Below are positions 22,801 through 33,149 of a stretch of DNA of 64,000 nucleotides, piece after piece. A model generated the notes under the pieces. It saw only the letters and a program-made list of their open reading frames with translations, did no database searches and was not told where the DNA came from. The number at the start of each line of letters is the position of its first letter. The stretch's first letter is position 1. A program made the position numbers and the translations under genes. Origin of the DNA: Helicoverpa zea (taxonomy: Eukaryota > Arthropoda > Insecta > Lepidoptera > Noctuidae); contig NC_061473.1 of NCBI RefSeq assembly GCF_022581195.2, forward strand, positions 7,316,001-7,380,000, in the 5' to 3' direction.

Positions 22801-25800
22801 GAATTTCAAAAATAGAGAATAGAGTTTTTGGTCACATAGAGAGGAAGATTGGGCTGAAGTAGATTTTCCTCCAAAATAATTAATTGAAAATCTCATTATG
22901 TCAAAGTCGCACTTGAATAAGTTAAGTTTTCAATTTCTATGAAAGAGATAATTGACCTACCTTTTAACAGGTTTTTTTTTTTCAGTACCAAACTTAGCGA
23001 ATCTGCAAAAAACAATCAAGAAGTTACAACAAAAGAAAGAAAGTTACGCCACACGACTGAAAAGAGCCTTAAGACTTTCTGAAAATACCACTTTTCAGAA
23101 GTGCTTACAAAAATTTTCGACTTTGGCAGCCTTGTTTACAGTCATGCAATTTCGCGAAATTTCAAAAGGAAAAATGGGAAGAAGGTTCACAAAGGACGAA
23201 AAAATCATGGCTCTCAGTTTGTACAAACAGGGCCCAAAAGCATATAGATGGCTCAGTAAAATATTTATTTTACCATCTCCTATCACTCTGAGTCGTCTGA
23301 TTTCCTGTGCTGGTCTAAGACCAGGAATCAACAAAAGGATATTTAACCAGTTGAAGAAAAGAGCCCAAAAAATGACAGAAAATGAAAAGTTATGCATTCT
23401 TCTGTTCGATGAAATATCTATTACACCCCATTATGACTATAATAGAAAACGAGATGCCATTACGGGATTTATTAATAATGGAAAACAAACAAACAGGAAC
23501 ATAGCGGATCATGCACTTGTTTTTATGTTAAGAGGGTTTGTAAATAATTACAAACAACCATTGGCTTACACATTTTGCAAAGGAACAACTTCCAAAGGAG
23601 ATTTGAAACTTTTAATAAAAAATATTATTTCCGAATTGCAACAGTGTGGGTTTTATGTGCTTGCAACGGTCTGTGACCAAGGGACTACAAATGTTAGCGC
23701 TATAAACGAATTGATAGAAGAAAGAAGAGTTGATTATATAAGAAAAAATCTAAATTTTAAGCATCAAATATTTGAAGTCAATGGCAAGGAAATAATACCT
23801 ATTTTTGACACCCCCCACTTAATAAAAGGGATTAGGAATAATTTAATTACCAAGAATTTGAAGTGCATTATAGAAGATGAAGTTAAAATTGCGAAGTGGG
23901 ACCACCTAATTAAACTTCATGAGGAAAATCCTTCTTATAAAGGTATACGATTAATTAAAAATCTTACAGAAGCCCACATTGATCCAAAGAAAATCCCCAA
24001 GATGAAGGTTAAGATGGCAACTCAAATATTTAGTCAAACAGTCGCTACCAGTATGGGATACCTAGCAGGTGAGTAGTAATACACGCAAAGTACTGGCACG
24101 GGTCTTGAATGCTGACCTTCAGCTGCGCACATGCGAAATTTTGGGTTATACTGAGTTTACAATGCGAAAAGCGCCCCCACTCTACGCCGAGCGTTCAAGA
24201 TCTGTCCCGATACCTATAATAAAATTTGTACAGATAAGTGGTAATTATACACTTTCCTGAGCCTAAAGTATTTACTAAAACTTGATAATGTGTTTGTTTA
24301 TAGAAAACTAGCTTTCGTCAGCGGTTTCACCAGCTTCTTGAGGGAACTACTATATGTTTTTCCGATGAAGGCTATATTACTGCCAAGTTTAATCCCAATC
24401 GAGGTTCCAAATGAGGTTTCTAATATAATAAGGAAAGATTTGTATTTTTGTGTGTTGAGTAAACTCAAAAATTAGTGATCCAATTGAGATTAAAATTTGT
24501 ATAGACATAGATTTAAATCCGAGGAATAACATAATGATAGTTTTTATCAGTTCCCTCACGACGCTGGTGAAATCGCGGGCGGACAGCTAGTAGTCATTAT
24601 ACCAAACATGATTTCGAAGTTTCATAAAGCACCAATTACCTGATCACTAGTAATATGCAATACAAAGTTTCTTAGGGATCATTTAAATTAAATTAATTTT
24701 ATTTCTACTTTTCAGATAAAAGAATACTTCCTTCGGAGTGCAAAGATACCGCAGACGTATTGATGTTTTTCGATCAACTTTTCGACTCTATGAATGGCAG
24801 TTTTGAAAATTCAAAAAAAAGAAGCGGTAAAGTGCTGTTAAAATCAGTCACCCCAAAATCTGATCACAGTAAGGTATGGGCGAGGGCAAAAAAAGTTTTA
24901 AAATCTATGAAGTTTATTGGTAGAGGAGGAAGGGAAGGTAGTGTGCCATCAATTACAAACTGGTTACGTACGCTGGAAAATATTGAAGTTTTAAAAAATA
25001 AGGCATTCAATGAATATAATATAAAATCATTCTGGATGAGACACTTAAATCAAGATCCATTAGAGAATTTTTTTGGCTGTATACGGTCTCATGGATACAG
25101 AAATATATCACCAACCCCATCTGGCTTTGAGTCAGCTTTTGCAAGCTTATTAATAAATAATTTATCAAGTAGTCATTCTGTAGGGTCAAATTGTGAAGAA
25201 GATGACTGTAAAATTTTTCAATCAATGGACTACTTATTAAAAAAGGAGGATATTAATGAACTCACAGAAATAAATGAAATAGATATCGATGATATTAATT
25301 GCGAAATTATAGATTTTAATGAAAAAAAAAGTAATCCAAAAATTATAAGCCAACTCAGCTACGTAACCGGCTATGTAATAAAACAGGCAAAAAAAAATGT
25401 ATTTAAAAATTGCAAAAATTGTAAAGCAATTTTATATTGTAATGAAGAAGAAGAACAAGAAATAAATGAATATATAAAAATAAGAGAGTACTCTTCGTTT
25501 AAATCACTCGCCTACCCTTCCGAAAACACAACAAAACTATTCTCTGCAATCCAAGACGTAGTCACTTATATTTTAAAAAGAAAAAGTGATATGCCTCGCA
25601 TAAAAAATTATATAAAGACAATTTTGTACACAGTCATAGATTTTAGTTTTTTGACTTGCCCAGACCACAAAAGCGAGTTGACAGATTTTTTATTTGACTT
25701 TTCTTCAAGATTTTTTATAAATAACTGGTGCCGGGATGTAAATTTGTTATTAAATGGCACCAGGACAGAAAAAGATGAAGATGATAGCATTAAAGAACGG

Positions 25801-25842
25801 GCTATTACTTATTATAATAAAAGACACATTATCAAATCATAA
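19804..25842 (+). CDS. THAP9/P-element-type transposase gene, seven exons, apparently intact
   Basis: Exons by splice signals: 19804-19852, 19961-20179, 21247-21333, 21558-21623, 22564-22638, 22986-24068 and 24716-25842. All introns have GT/AG ends and interrupt codons in phase 1, and the joined frame has no stop for 901 residues. Residues 1-88 form a THAP finger (CCVRYC at 7-12, Cys63/His66 in KICHKHF, AVPT at 82-85). A linker (90-165) is followed by a Lys-rich helical segment (166-195). The P-element RNase-H-like core has Asp307 (LLFDEIS), Asp396 (TVCDQGTTN) and, after the insertion domain, Glu643 (NQDPLENFFG). In this family the THAP finger binds DNA and the core cuts it. Length is close to THAP9 (about 900 residues). 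It may be an active or recently active transposon gene, or a domesticated one; flanking inverted repeats were not identified. Confidence 0.88.
20251..20430 (+). mobile_element. Non-autonomous Helitron in intron 2
   Basis: It starts TCTATACTATACTAATATTA, ends with a GC hairpin (GCGGGTGAAACCGC) and then CTAG, and lies between an A (20250) and a T (20431). This is the Helitron insertion pattern seen in lepidopteran non-autonomous families. No coding content. Confidence 0.65.
20440..20793 (-). mobile_element. Helitron-related fragment, reverse orientation, intron 2
   Basis: The right end, read on the minus strand, begins TCTACACTAATATTGTAAAG, a Helitron 5' end nearly identical to the one at 20251. 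Internal parts (around 20600-20650) look like lepidopteran Helitron body sequence. The 3' end is not defined. Confidence 0.5.
21654..21875 (-). mobile_element. Helitron-like non-autonomous element, intron 4
   Basis: Read on the minus strand it starts near 21875 (TCCCTACTAATATTATAAAT), contains a GTCT repeat and ends in a GC-rich hairpin and CTAG at 21657-21654. A second partial copy of the 5' part lies at about 22180-22310. Both are within intron 4 of the P-element-type gene. Confidence 0.55.
24090..24226. repeat. Decayed Harbinger-type MITE in intron 6
   Basis: Its left part (GGCACGGGTCTTGAATGCTG, then ACCTTCAGCTGCGCA) and inverted right part (TTCAAGATCTGTCCCGAT) resemble the ends of the intact MITE at 41474-41676. 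The arms are diverged and the interior is shortened. Confidence 0.45.
24304..24590. mobile_element. Two Helitron fragments back to back, intron 6
   Basis: The left part begins with CTAG followed by the complement of a Helitron 3' hairpin (CAGCGGTTTCACCAGC). The right part starts near 24419 with a TAATATAATAAGGAAAG-like 5' end and finishes GCGGGCGGACAGCTAG at 24590, before a T. These are non-coding, degenerate copies in opposite orientation. Confidence 0.5.
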
Positions 25843-25888
25843 TAATGATTGTTTTATTTTTTATTCCCTTAGAACTTTTATACTGTGT

Positions 25889-25968
25889 TCATCTACCGTT
25901 TCTCTGTACTGATAATTAATATTTTTCTGTACTATCATAAACATCAGTTCAGACGAAACGGTAGATGA
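25889..25968. repeat. Inverted repeat just downstream of the P-type stop codon
   Basis: TCATCTACCGTTTCTCTGTA (25889-) is inverted at 25943-25968 (ends GACGAAACGGTAGATGA). The arms of about 25 bp have a few mismatches and the loop is about 29 bp. It begins 46 bp after the transposase stop. It could be a 3'-UTR hairpin or a subterminal inverted repeat. P elements do carry internal inverted repeats near their ends. Confidence 0.6.
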
Positions 25969-26134
25969 ATTCAGATTTAGGTAAGATTTTTGTGCAACAG
26001 AGCTATATAATGGTTTTGCTAGCTATAGGTATATACATAGCAAGTTGTAGTTCCTAAAATAAACAAAGGATGGCGCTGTACTGCATTGGCCACTGATAAC
26101 TCTATTCTTGTAATGTACTCTGTGGAACGGAGTA

Positions 26135-26360
26135 TAGATAAATAATCCGAGTTGTCACTATGCTCGATAGATGGCGTTGGGATCGAAATAGATCGCGCTA
26201 TGGTTTCGTTACACGCATTTGGTTGGGTATCGGCCGAGCGCTTCGGTACCGTCGTGGAAAAATTGTATTGTCGGTTGTATGGTCGTTTATGTGGATTGGT
26301 CCTGTTTCGTATATTCTACATTGGTTCCGTTGTATTTGTCGATTAAAAGGTTTATTTGTT
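26135..26360 (+). repeat. Third copy of the ATAGATGGCGTT repeat family
   Basis: ACGGAGTATAGATAA (26114-) followed by TAGATGGCGTTGGGATCG and GTTACACGCATTTGG matches the order of motifs at 18880-19110, in the same orientation. Small open frames across it are not convincing genes. Confidence 0.5.
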
Positions 26361-26459
26361 GGGTAGAACTGGTTGTTGTTTGATGTAGGTTTGATCTCGA
26401 TTAATAGTAGTTAGTTAGTTTGTTTAGTAAAACTGTAATTCTAAGTTCGTTTTAAATTA

Positions 26460-26551
26460 TTTAGTTTTAAGTTCGTTTCTTTTAAATTATTTAAACCAAA
26501 AATCTGCCGGAAGTCACTATTCCACGCGAACGAAGTCGCGGGCAAAAGCTA
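26460..26551 (+). mobile_element. Helitron 3' end fragment
   Basis: The 3' terminus has a hairpin (CGCGAACGAAGTCGCG), then GGCAAAAGCTAG at 26551, followed by T. The 5' end is not defined. Confidence 0.45.
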
Positions 26552-26636
26552 GTGGACAATAATTTTTACTCGTCAAAGACTAATAACAAATACACAATTA
26601 AGGTTAATAGTTAATAAATAATTAACTATTACAGAA

Positions 26637-26858
26637 TTTGAGTTGAGGATTTTATCTGAGGAATGTACAACATCACATACTACAAGTAATTATCCAGTAC
26701 ATGAATATTTCACACCCAATTATACTACGAGTACTACCATGAGTACTAGTAACCCAAGTAACATAGCAGTTGAAAACATAGAGCTAAATACAAGCAACGA
26801 TTCTATCTCAAATGTGATTGGTGTTCTTTCGAACCTAGAAGATTCTCAAAATGCATGA
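26637..26858 (+). other. Possible orphan 3'-terminal exon
   Basis: A pyrimidine-poor but usable acceptor (ACTATTACAG, ending near 26633) precedes an open Ser/Thr/Asn-rich frame to a TGA at 26856-26858 (FELRILSEECTTSH ... GVLSNLEDSQNA). I do not recognise a domain and cannot join it to another exon. It may be the end of a transposon-encoded DNA-binding protein or chance. Confidence 0.25.
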
Positions 26859-26939
26859 TCAATTAGCTTTAAGATCACGTCTCGTAATTTTGAAATTATA
26901 TTAATTGTAAAAAAAAAATGTTGTATTACTTACATTAAA

Positions 26940-27566
26940 CTAATTACTACATAAACCACTTACCTCGATAAATGACTTTAACGTCTCAGAAATGGCATTG
27001 CATACTTCTGTAATAAATAAACTTATAGCACTGTCAGAAACTCTAAAAAAGAACTCAAGACTTTTGTAAGAATCGCCTGTTGCTAAAAAACGTAAAGTTA
27101 TTTGTAGTTTTATTCTAGGGTTTAGACACTTTCTAAATGCACTGTCTTGTTTTTCTATAATCGGAGATATTTCATTCAGTAACCATTCGAATTGGTTTCT
27201 ATCTATTCTAAAAAATAATAAAAAATCATCGTCAGTTTTGAATTCATTACACAACAACACTGAAGCTCCTAACAAAGACCGTTGACTTAATAGAGGTGTT
27301 ATCCACACTCTCTTTCTCTTTGTACTCCTATTTTTCAATTTTTTCCTCAAAACTTCTTGTATTACATCGCACACAGTTAAAAATCCTTCGAACACAAGAC
27401 TGTTCATGACGATGCTTGCAACCTGACTGTTCAATATCAATCAAGTCGCCGAATACGGTTAACCGACCAATGTAAACAACTCATTTTAGGTAAGCGTTTC
27501 AGTTAAACCGAATGCGGCCGCCGCCTTCGGTGACCGACCTCAAACCGACCTAATGTAAATGAGCCA
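26940..27566 (-). pseudogene. PIF/Harbinger (HARBI1-like) 5' part: first exon with splice donor
   Basis: The minus-strand frame contains WITPLLSQRSLLGASVLL, FFRIDRNQFEWLLNEISPII and LKLQITLRFLATGDSYKSLE-type text (KLQITLRFLATGDSYKSL), the N-terminal region of HARBI1-type transposases. It ends at a canonical donor (CGAG|GTAAGTGG, 26966-26959). Upstream, the segment read on the minus strand from about 27566 begins GGCTCATTTACATTAGGTCG, which resembles a Harbinger terminal inverted repeat next to TAA/TTA. The catalytic DDE exon is not in the window downstream, so the copy is truncated. Confidence 0.65.
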
Positions 27567-27844
27567 TTATACATCTAAATGACATATTATACGTAATTAA
27601 GCGAATTTAGCTTGTCCAATGCTAAAATAATAACATCTGAAAAAAAAATTCTTTCAACACGGGCAAACTTCATTCGGCCATCTAAAATATATATATAAAG
27701 CATCTCCTTCCAGAAGGCTTAAGACGTACGAAGAAAAAGTTGACCAAAGAAGGAGATACCACAGAACAATTAAAAGACGAAAAAACCGTGCCCTGTTGCC
27801 AAAAAAACTTGATTTCAAATAGTTGAATTTGAAGATAAAGACTC

Positions 27845-28490
27845 AGAAGTTGAAGACATTTTTAATGCATTAGAAGATGATGTTCAATCAGAAGTTAGTG
27901 GTACAACGTCGCATGACAAGTCCGAAACCGATCCCTTATCTATCTCCCTTATCTATTGAAAATGTTCATGTGTCTCCTGAACTGCCAGCTCACCTGAGAT
28001 GTTCTGCTCATAAACTTAACTTGTGTGCAACCACAGATGCTGGAGTGCTTCGAAATCAAAATACCAGCCTATGCAAAACGCATGAGCGAGTAATAAATAA
28101 ATGCAACAAACTATGGAATGCCGCTGGTCGGCCAAAATCAGCAGAAATATTCTAAACGGTTTTGGGACACACGTTATCAAAGCCAGGCGACACTAGGTGG
28201 AATAGTACTTACGACGCACTGGGACAAATATATGCTATAAAAGATAAAAGCATTCCACTGTATGAAACTTTAAAAATCAGTGGCAGTGGTCAGTTACAAA
28301 AAAGGAATTCCATTATATCCAAGAATACTTAAAATGTCCTAAACCAATAGCAGAGGCACTTGACATTTTGCAAGGTGAAAAGGATGTATTATGGTTTACT
28401 ACTTCCTTGGTTTATTATCTTTGAGAAGAAAATTACAAAAACTGTGCAATGAAAACTTTGTTTAGGGGACTTTGTAAAGGGGACAAACAT
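27845..28490 (+). pseudogene. hAT-superfamily transposase relic
   Basis: Open pieces carry LPAHLRCSAHKLNLCATTDA and NKLWNAAGRPKSAEIF, then GDTRWNSTYDALGQIYAIKD, YLKCPKPIAEALDILQGEKD and LLSLRRKLQKLCNENF. These are the Cys-His and RW blocks of hAT transposases with a following C-terminal helical part. At least four frame changes or stops separate them. Its right end directly abuts a P-element-type relic. Confidence 0.65.
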
Positions 28491-30370
28491 TCAAGGAACG
28501 ACTGGCTATTGCGACAGATCTTTCAGAAAATGGTGCATTTAAAGCAGTTCTCAAAAAAATGACTAAGCCAGCTCAAATTTTTATGAATATGCAATTACAA
28601 GCAAGAAAGAAGCCGAAAGGAAGACGATTTTCTTTTGATGAGAAGATCTTAAGTCTTTCATACAATGGTTATGGTCATTTTTATAAATATTTTACACTCC
28701 CTTCCAGTAAAGCGATGAAGAGGTTATTGAATCAGATAAAACGAACCCCTGGAATAAATAATTTATTTTTATAAAGATTAAAAACACGATGGAGTCTAAG
28801 GAAGTTCCAGATAGGCTATGTAGTCTGACCTTTGATGAGATGTCTATAAACGCGCAAATTTTTTATGCGGCTCATAAAGATCAATTACAAGGTTTTACTA
28901 CTAAGTAGTAACTCTAAAAATGTGTTTGCTGATCATGTTCTAGTTTTCATGGTAAAAGGCGTCAAAAACAATTTTAAGAAACCAATTGCGTATTATTTTA
29001 CCAATGGTCTTACTAAATTAGATTTAAAAAACAAATTGACAACAGTCCTTCAACATTGTTTTAAAAATAAACTTATAGTACTGAACACTGTTTGTGATCA
29101 AAGCCCAGTTAATGTTGGTGCTATAACCGAAATGGTGAATGAAACGAAAACATTATATATGCGTTTAGGCAAAGAATGGCGTCATGAAGTAATAGAAATT
29201 AAGGGCCACAGCGTAGTCCCACTTTACGACGTTCCTCACACTTTATGAAGGGCATTAGAAACAATTTAATGACAAAAGATTTAATATAAAAAAAAAAAAA
29301 ACAGTGAACGCAAAACAGTAAAGTGGGACTATTACCAAATGGTATACGACGCTGATAAGGCAAGAGGAGAGTTGCGACTCCTGCAAAAGCTAACGGAGGA
29401 AGACATAAATAAAGAAAGAAATCATAAGATGCGGGTTAAACTGGCAACACAGTTGTTTAGCCACAGTGCTGCGGTTGCAACTGACTATTTGCTAGGAAGA
29501 GGAGACCTTCCAATGGAATGCCAACAAATTGTTGACTTTACACTTTTATTAGATAATTTATTTGATACGCTCAATGTCAGCAATTTGACTATACTAAATG
29601 GTAAAGTTTATAAAGGTATAGGGCCTTTATAAACTTTCCTTTTCCTTTTAAAGCGCAACTCTCCTCACCACAGTCTTTGGAAAGACGCAAAATTGCTTTT
29701 AAAATCTGTTAAATACATAAAAAAGGTAAAAGTTGGAGACAAAATCCGCATGGTTGAGACAGTAGAGCCGTCTGTAATGAATTTAATAAAAACCATTGAA
29801 GGCATAGAAACTATATGGAAAGTTTTGTCTCGCAAGTATGGATTTGATTTTATGTTAACAAGAAATTTTAACCAGGACCCTTTAGAATTTTTTTTTGGAA
29901 TCATTAAGAGTTACGGGGCAAGAAACATTGCCCCTAACAGAGTGGGGTTTGAAGGGGCATTCAAAGCTTTATTATTAAATTATTATAGCTCTCCCCATTC
30001 ACGGGGAGCGAATTGCGAAGAAGACGTAAGTGAATGCCTCCAAAACTTGGACTTCTTTTTAAAATAAAAAATTGAAACTCCTATTGTTTCTAAAAACTTA
30101 GAAATAATTCATTTTGATAATGAAATTTGTTTTGCTCAGACTCATGAAAGACACATGACGCTGGGCAAAGCAATTATGTATGTGGATGGGTCCTGAAAAA
30201 TGCTTCTCAAATATTATAAAAAGGATGTACAATTTGTAAATCCTCACTTGCAGATGAAACTTCCAATATTAATAATGATTATATCAAAGCAAAAGAATAC
30301 CAAAATAAGAAATGGCTATGTAATCCATCTAAAGAAATGGAAAATCATTTTTAATCAAATAGTAGTGATT
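28490..30370 (+). pseudogene. P-element-type transposase pseudogene (second copy)
   Basis: The order of motifs follows the intact gene at 22986-25842: TFKERLAIATDLSENGAFKA, GRRFSFDEKILSLS, a TFDEMSINAQIF block (first Asp), FADHVLVFMVKGVKNNFKKP, NTVCDQSPVNVGAITEMVNE (second Asp), VPLYDVPHT, LRLLQKLTEEDIN and NFNQDPLEFFFGIIKSYGAR (third acid). Frames shift at about 28590-28790, 28865, 29250 and 29630, and stops follow 30063. No THAP finger was found. The segment equivalent to intron 6 of the intact gene is continuous here (LLGRGDLPMECQQIVDF). Confidence 0.8.
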
Positions 30371-30374
30371 AGTT

Positions 30375-31060
30375 AAAATGTTGCTTAGAAGGTGATTAGA
30401 GATTTTATAAGTAAGGGGGTAAGTGTTTTTACAGTTTGGTTTGAATTAAATTTGACTTTATGATTTTTTTTACAAAAAGTAGTATATTAATTACAGTGTA
30501 GTTATCAATTTGTGTGGCAGGTAACTTAGATCACAATGGTTATATTGAGATACATTGAAATCGACAAATATTTAGACAGAAATGACTTTCAATATTATAT
30601 AGAGCAGATACTTAGCTGGCCATGGCATAAAACACATTTGATCTGGTCTAATGAATGTTTCGGATGCGGACAGTCTCATACGACACCAACTGGACCTCCT
30701 CATTTGATTTTGAATATGAATACTCAAATTAATGCCCTTGCAATTTGAGTATTCATATCCAAAATCAAATTAATTTTAATTAGAAAGTTCATTTTTTTGG
30801 TGTCCATCTTGTACTATTTATACTTTGTACATGCACTACACTGAGGATGAATGCAAATAGTGCCATGAAAATTTATAATCACTATTGTTTTTCTTGTAAT
30901 AATTTGTAAGTTATGACGATACTAGAACCATTTAACATTTATTTTTAAAGTTTTTGGTACTAATTAACAATGTAAATGACGACATAAAAATTCTGGGTAA
31001 TATTCAAAAATAGCACAAAGTTATATTACAGCTTTATTAATTATTTTTCAGATATTAATC
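30375..31060. other. No gene recognised; contains a strong palindrome at 30702-30770
   Basis: The 70-codon frame at 30536-30748 shows no family I know. The right part is AT-rich. The palindrome is listed separately. Confidence 0.4.
30702..30770. repeat. 29-bp inverted repeat with 11-bp loop
   Basis: ATTTGATTTTGAATATGAAT (30702-) continuing to 30730 is inverted at 30742-30770 with a single mismatch. It could form a stable hairpin or cruciform. Origin unknown. Confidence 0.85.
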
Positions 31061-31068
31061 ATTCGAAG

Positions 31069-31443
31069 ATGGTGCGCAATTATAAAAAAAAAAAAACAAT
31101 TCCTAAATACACTCTAGAAACATTAAAAACAGCAGTATTAGAAGTAAAGAACGGAGTCCTCAATTCGTATCAAGCATCACGAAAATATGGGATACCGCGT
31201 ACAACTATAGTAGATCGACTAAAACAAAGACGAGGAGTTGTTAAAGACACACGTGGTAGGCCAACAGAAATCGATGCCGAAAATGAAAAAAGACTAGCTG
31301 CTGGCCTATATACTATGGAGAAATATGGTTTCGGCCTATCTTCAAATGAAACAACTATTATATTAACCAAATACATTGAAAGTAACAAACTTTTCTTGCC
31401 GGCTCTTCTCCATGAGAGCAACTTTTTGGAACCGTGCAATTAA
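31069..31443 (+). pseudogene. psq-type helix-turn-helix (pogo/Tigger-like) N-terminal fragment
   Basis: The frame begins MVRNYKKKK and has LETLKTAVLEVKNG, SYQASRKYGIPRTTIVDRLK and then KYGFGLSSNE. This is the Pipsqueak/CENP-B-like DNA-binding N-terminus found in pogo/Tigger-type transposases and related insect transposon proteins. An acceptor-like site (TTATTTTTCAG) lies just upstream at about 31040-31051. After residue about 110 the similarity breaks into other frames and no DDE core follows, so this is a fragment. Confidence 0.6.
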
Positions 31444-31639
31444 TTTGACGTTTCATAAGAGCCTGCAAAGGCCTATTTGAAATAAAAACAATTTGATTTC
31501 GATTTTGAAAATAGAAAGAGGTTGGAGGAAACAAATCCTGAAAACTTTGAGCTCCAAAAAAAAACAGAACAATGTGAGAACACAAAGAAATTATAGAAAT
31601 CGGACGGCTAATTTAACAGAAGAACAAAAAATGAGTTAA

Positions 31640-31915
31640 AAATAAAATGGAAAGAAGACGAAAAAAAGAAAAGATCTCCACAGACTTTGACGCAGGAATT
31701 AAATGTGTTAGTAAAACCCGATGAAGGAACAATTTCGGATGCTGCTTTGCTCAGAGTTCAACGTAAAATAGAACAGAATTAAAAAAAAAATGAAAATTTA
31801 CGACTAGAAAAAAAAATTACAGCTTTGCAAAGAGCATTCAGAAGATTTGTAAAAAAGATTGAGAGTCAACAAGAGAAACGCCGTGTTACATTTGTGTTAT
31901 TTTGTGCTAATTTTC
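31640..31915 (+). pseudogene. Lys/Glu-rich helical fragment, family unknown
   Basis: Broken frames read PQTLTQELNVLVKPDEGTIS, LLRVQRKIEQ and KKITALQRAFRRFVKKIESQ. The composition suggests a coiled coil from a transposon-derived gene, but several stops interrupt it and no named family was recognised. Confidence 0.3.
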
Positions 31916-32172
31916 GCGGCCTTACCCTGATATTTTAATGTTAGAGTATAATATTTGTTGGCGACGAGGCCCAAAGTATACTTAAGATCACCCATTAGTG
32001 TCTAATTGTAATAAATTATCGAAATATAACCTAAAATGGTTGTAAAATGTAGTTTTTGTGTTGCATTTGTGATACGCCTGTGACACAAATATATTGTGTC
32101 ACTTTTGTGTTTATATTTGTATTATTGTAACACAAAAGTATGTGCTACGTAACGCAGTAGATTTATAACCGC

Positions 32173-32450
32173 ATGCATAAGAGATATTTGTTAGATAAAC
32201 TAAAGAACTTACATAAAAAATATGTTGAAGAAGTAGGAACAGTAAGTTTCAGTACCTTCAAAAAATACCGCCCCTTGTACGTGTTACCTCCTAATATCAA
32301 AGACTGTGAGAGTTGTGCGTGCACAAAACACTCGAATATGCAATTCTTAATAGACAATTTACACTCGTTTGGTTTGCTTAAGAGCAATAAGGAATTAGTT
32401 TGTGATTCAAAATCAAAATGTTACATGTACGATGACTGAAAGGCCGACGA
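32173..32450 (+). pseudogene. Fragment of a transposon-derived protein (KRYLLDKLKNLHKKY type)
   Basis: The frame has KRYLLDKLKNLHKKYVEEVG, FKKYRPLYVLPPNIKDCESC, ACTKHSNMQFLIDNLH and SKCYMYDD with a Cys/His pattern. I associate these blocks with the central part of a family of insect and cnidarian proteins that carry an RNase-H-like core and probably come from a DNA transposon. It ends at a TGA (32437-32439). Confidence 0.5.
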
Positions 32451-32621
32451 AATATTCCATCACTGGGGGGTCCAGAATCATGTACTAGTACCCTATCCGT
32501 GGTATTCGTTTGTGTGTCGATGTCAAAGATACTTTTAATTTTCCTTATCTTTGTCCTACGGTCCATGTTCCTTTTATTTATATATAATATATTTGCCTGT
32601 TTGTTTACAGTCAACACAAAA

Positions 32622-33140
32622 ATGCCGAAAGTGAGTTCGTCAATTAGCAAGGAAAGAAAGAGGGTTAGTAAACCGAAACGATATGAGTTATTTAATAAAG
32701 AAAAAGCGCGTTATTAAAAGCGAAGAGAAACCAAAAAAACTGAAAAACATTTCAGAAATGACTGAAAGAGAAAAGAGAGCGAAAAGAAAACAATGGAGAA
32801 TTAACAAGAGAAATAGTAGAAGTAAGAAACAAGAAAACTCTGCGATCCAAGAAGTATATAGAGCAAGAAGATGAGGGTAACACAAGCATTCAAGACAAAG
32901 ATCCACTGCTACATTTGAATGATAATCAAGACTCTCAAATGACTAGCCGATTATTCAAGTTAGGAAATTAACGATGCATCTTAAAAGCAAGCTAAAGTTG
33001 TATGAACAGAAAATTCAGAGGCGTCAAAGTATTAATAATAGATATAGAGTAAAAATACACAGATTAAGAAAAGACAAACATATTAAACATCGAAATAAGC
33101 AGTCTAAAATACGATTTACAACTATTATACACGAGATTCA
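32622..33140 (+). pseudogene. Basic, bZIP-like N-terminal segment of a transposon-derived protein
   Basis: An acceptor-like TTTGTTTACAG precedes MPKVSSSISKERKRVSKPKR. The next frame has EMTEREKRAKRKQWRINKRN and SRSKKQENS, a highly basic helical segment, and 32974-33130 continues with more basic helices. Frames are interrupted by stops at 32715 and 32873. I assign it to the same family as the 32173 and 33795 segments by general character, with limited certainty. Confidence 0.4.
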
Positions 33141-33149
33141 TAAATTTTA

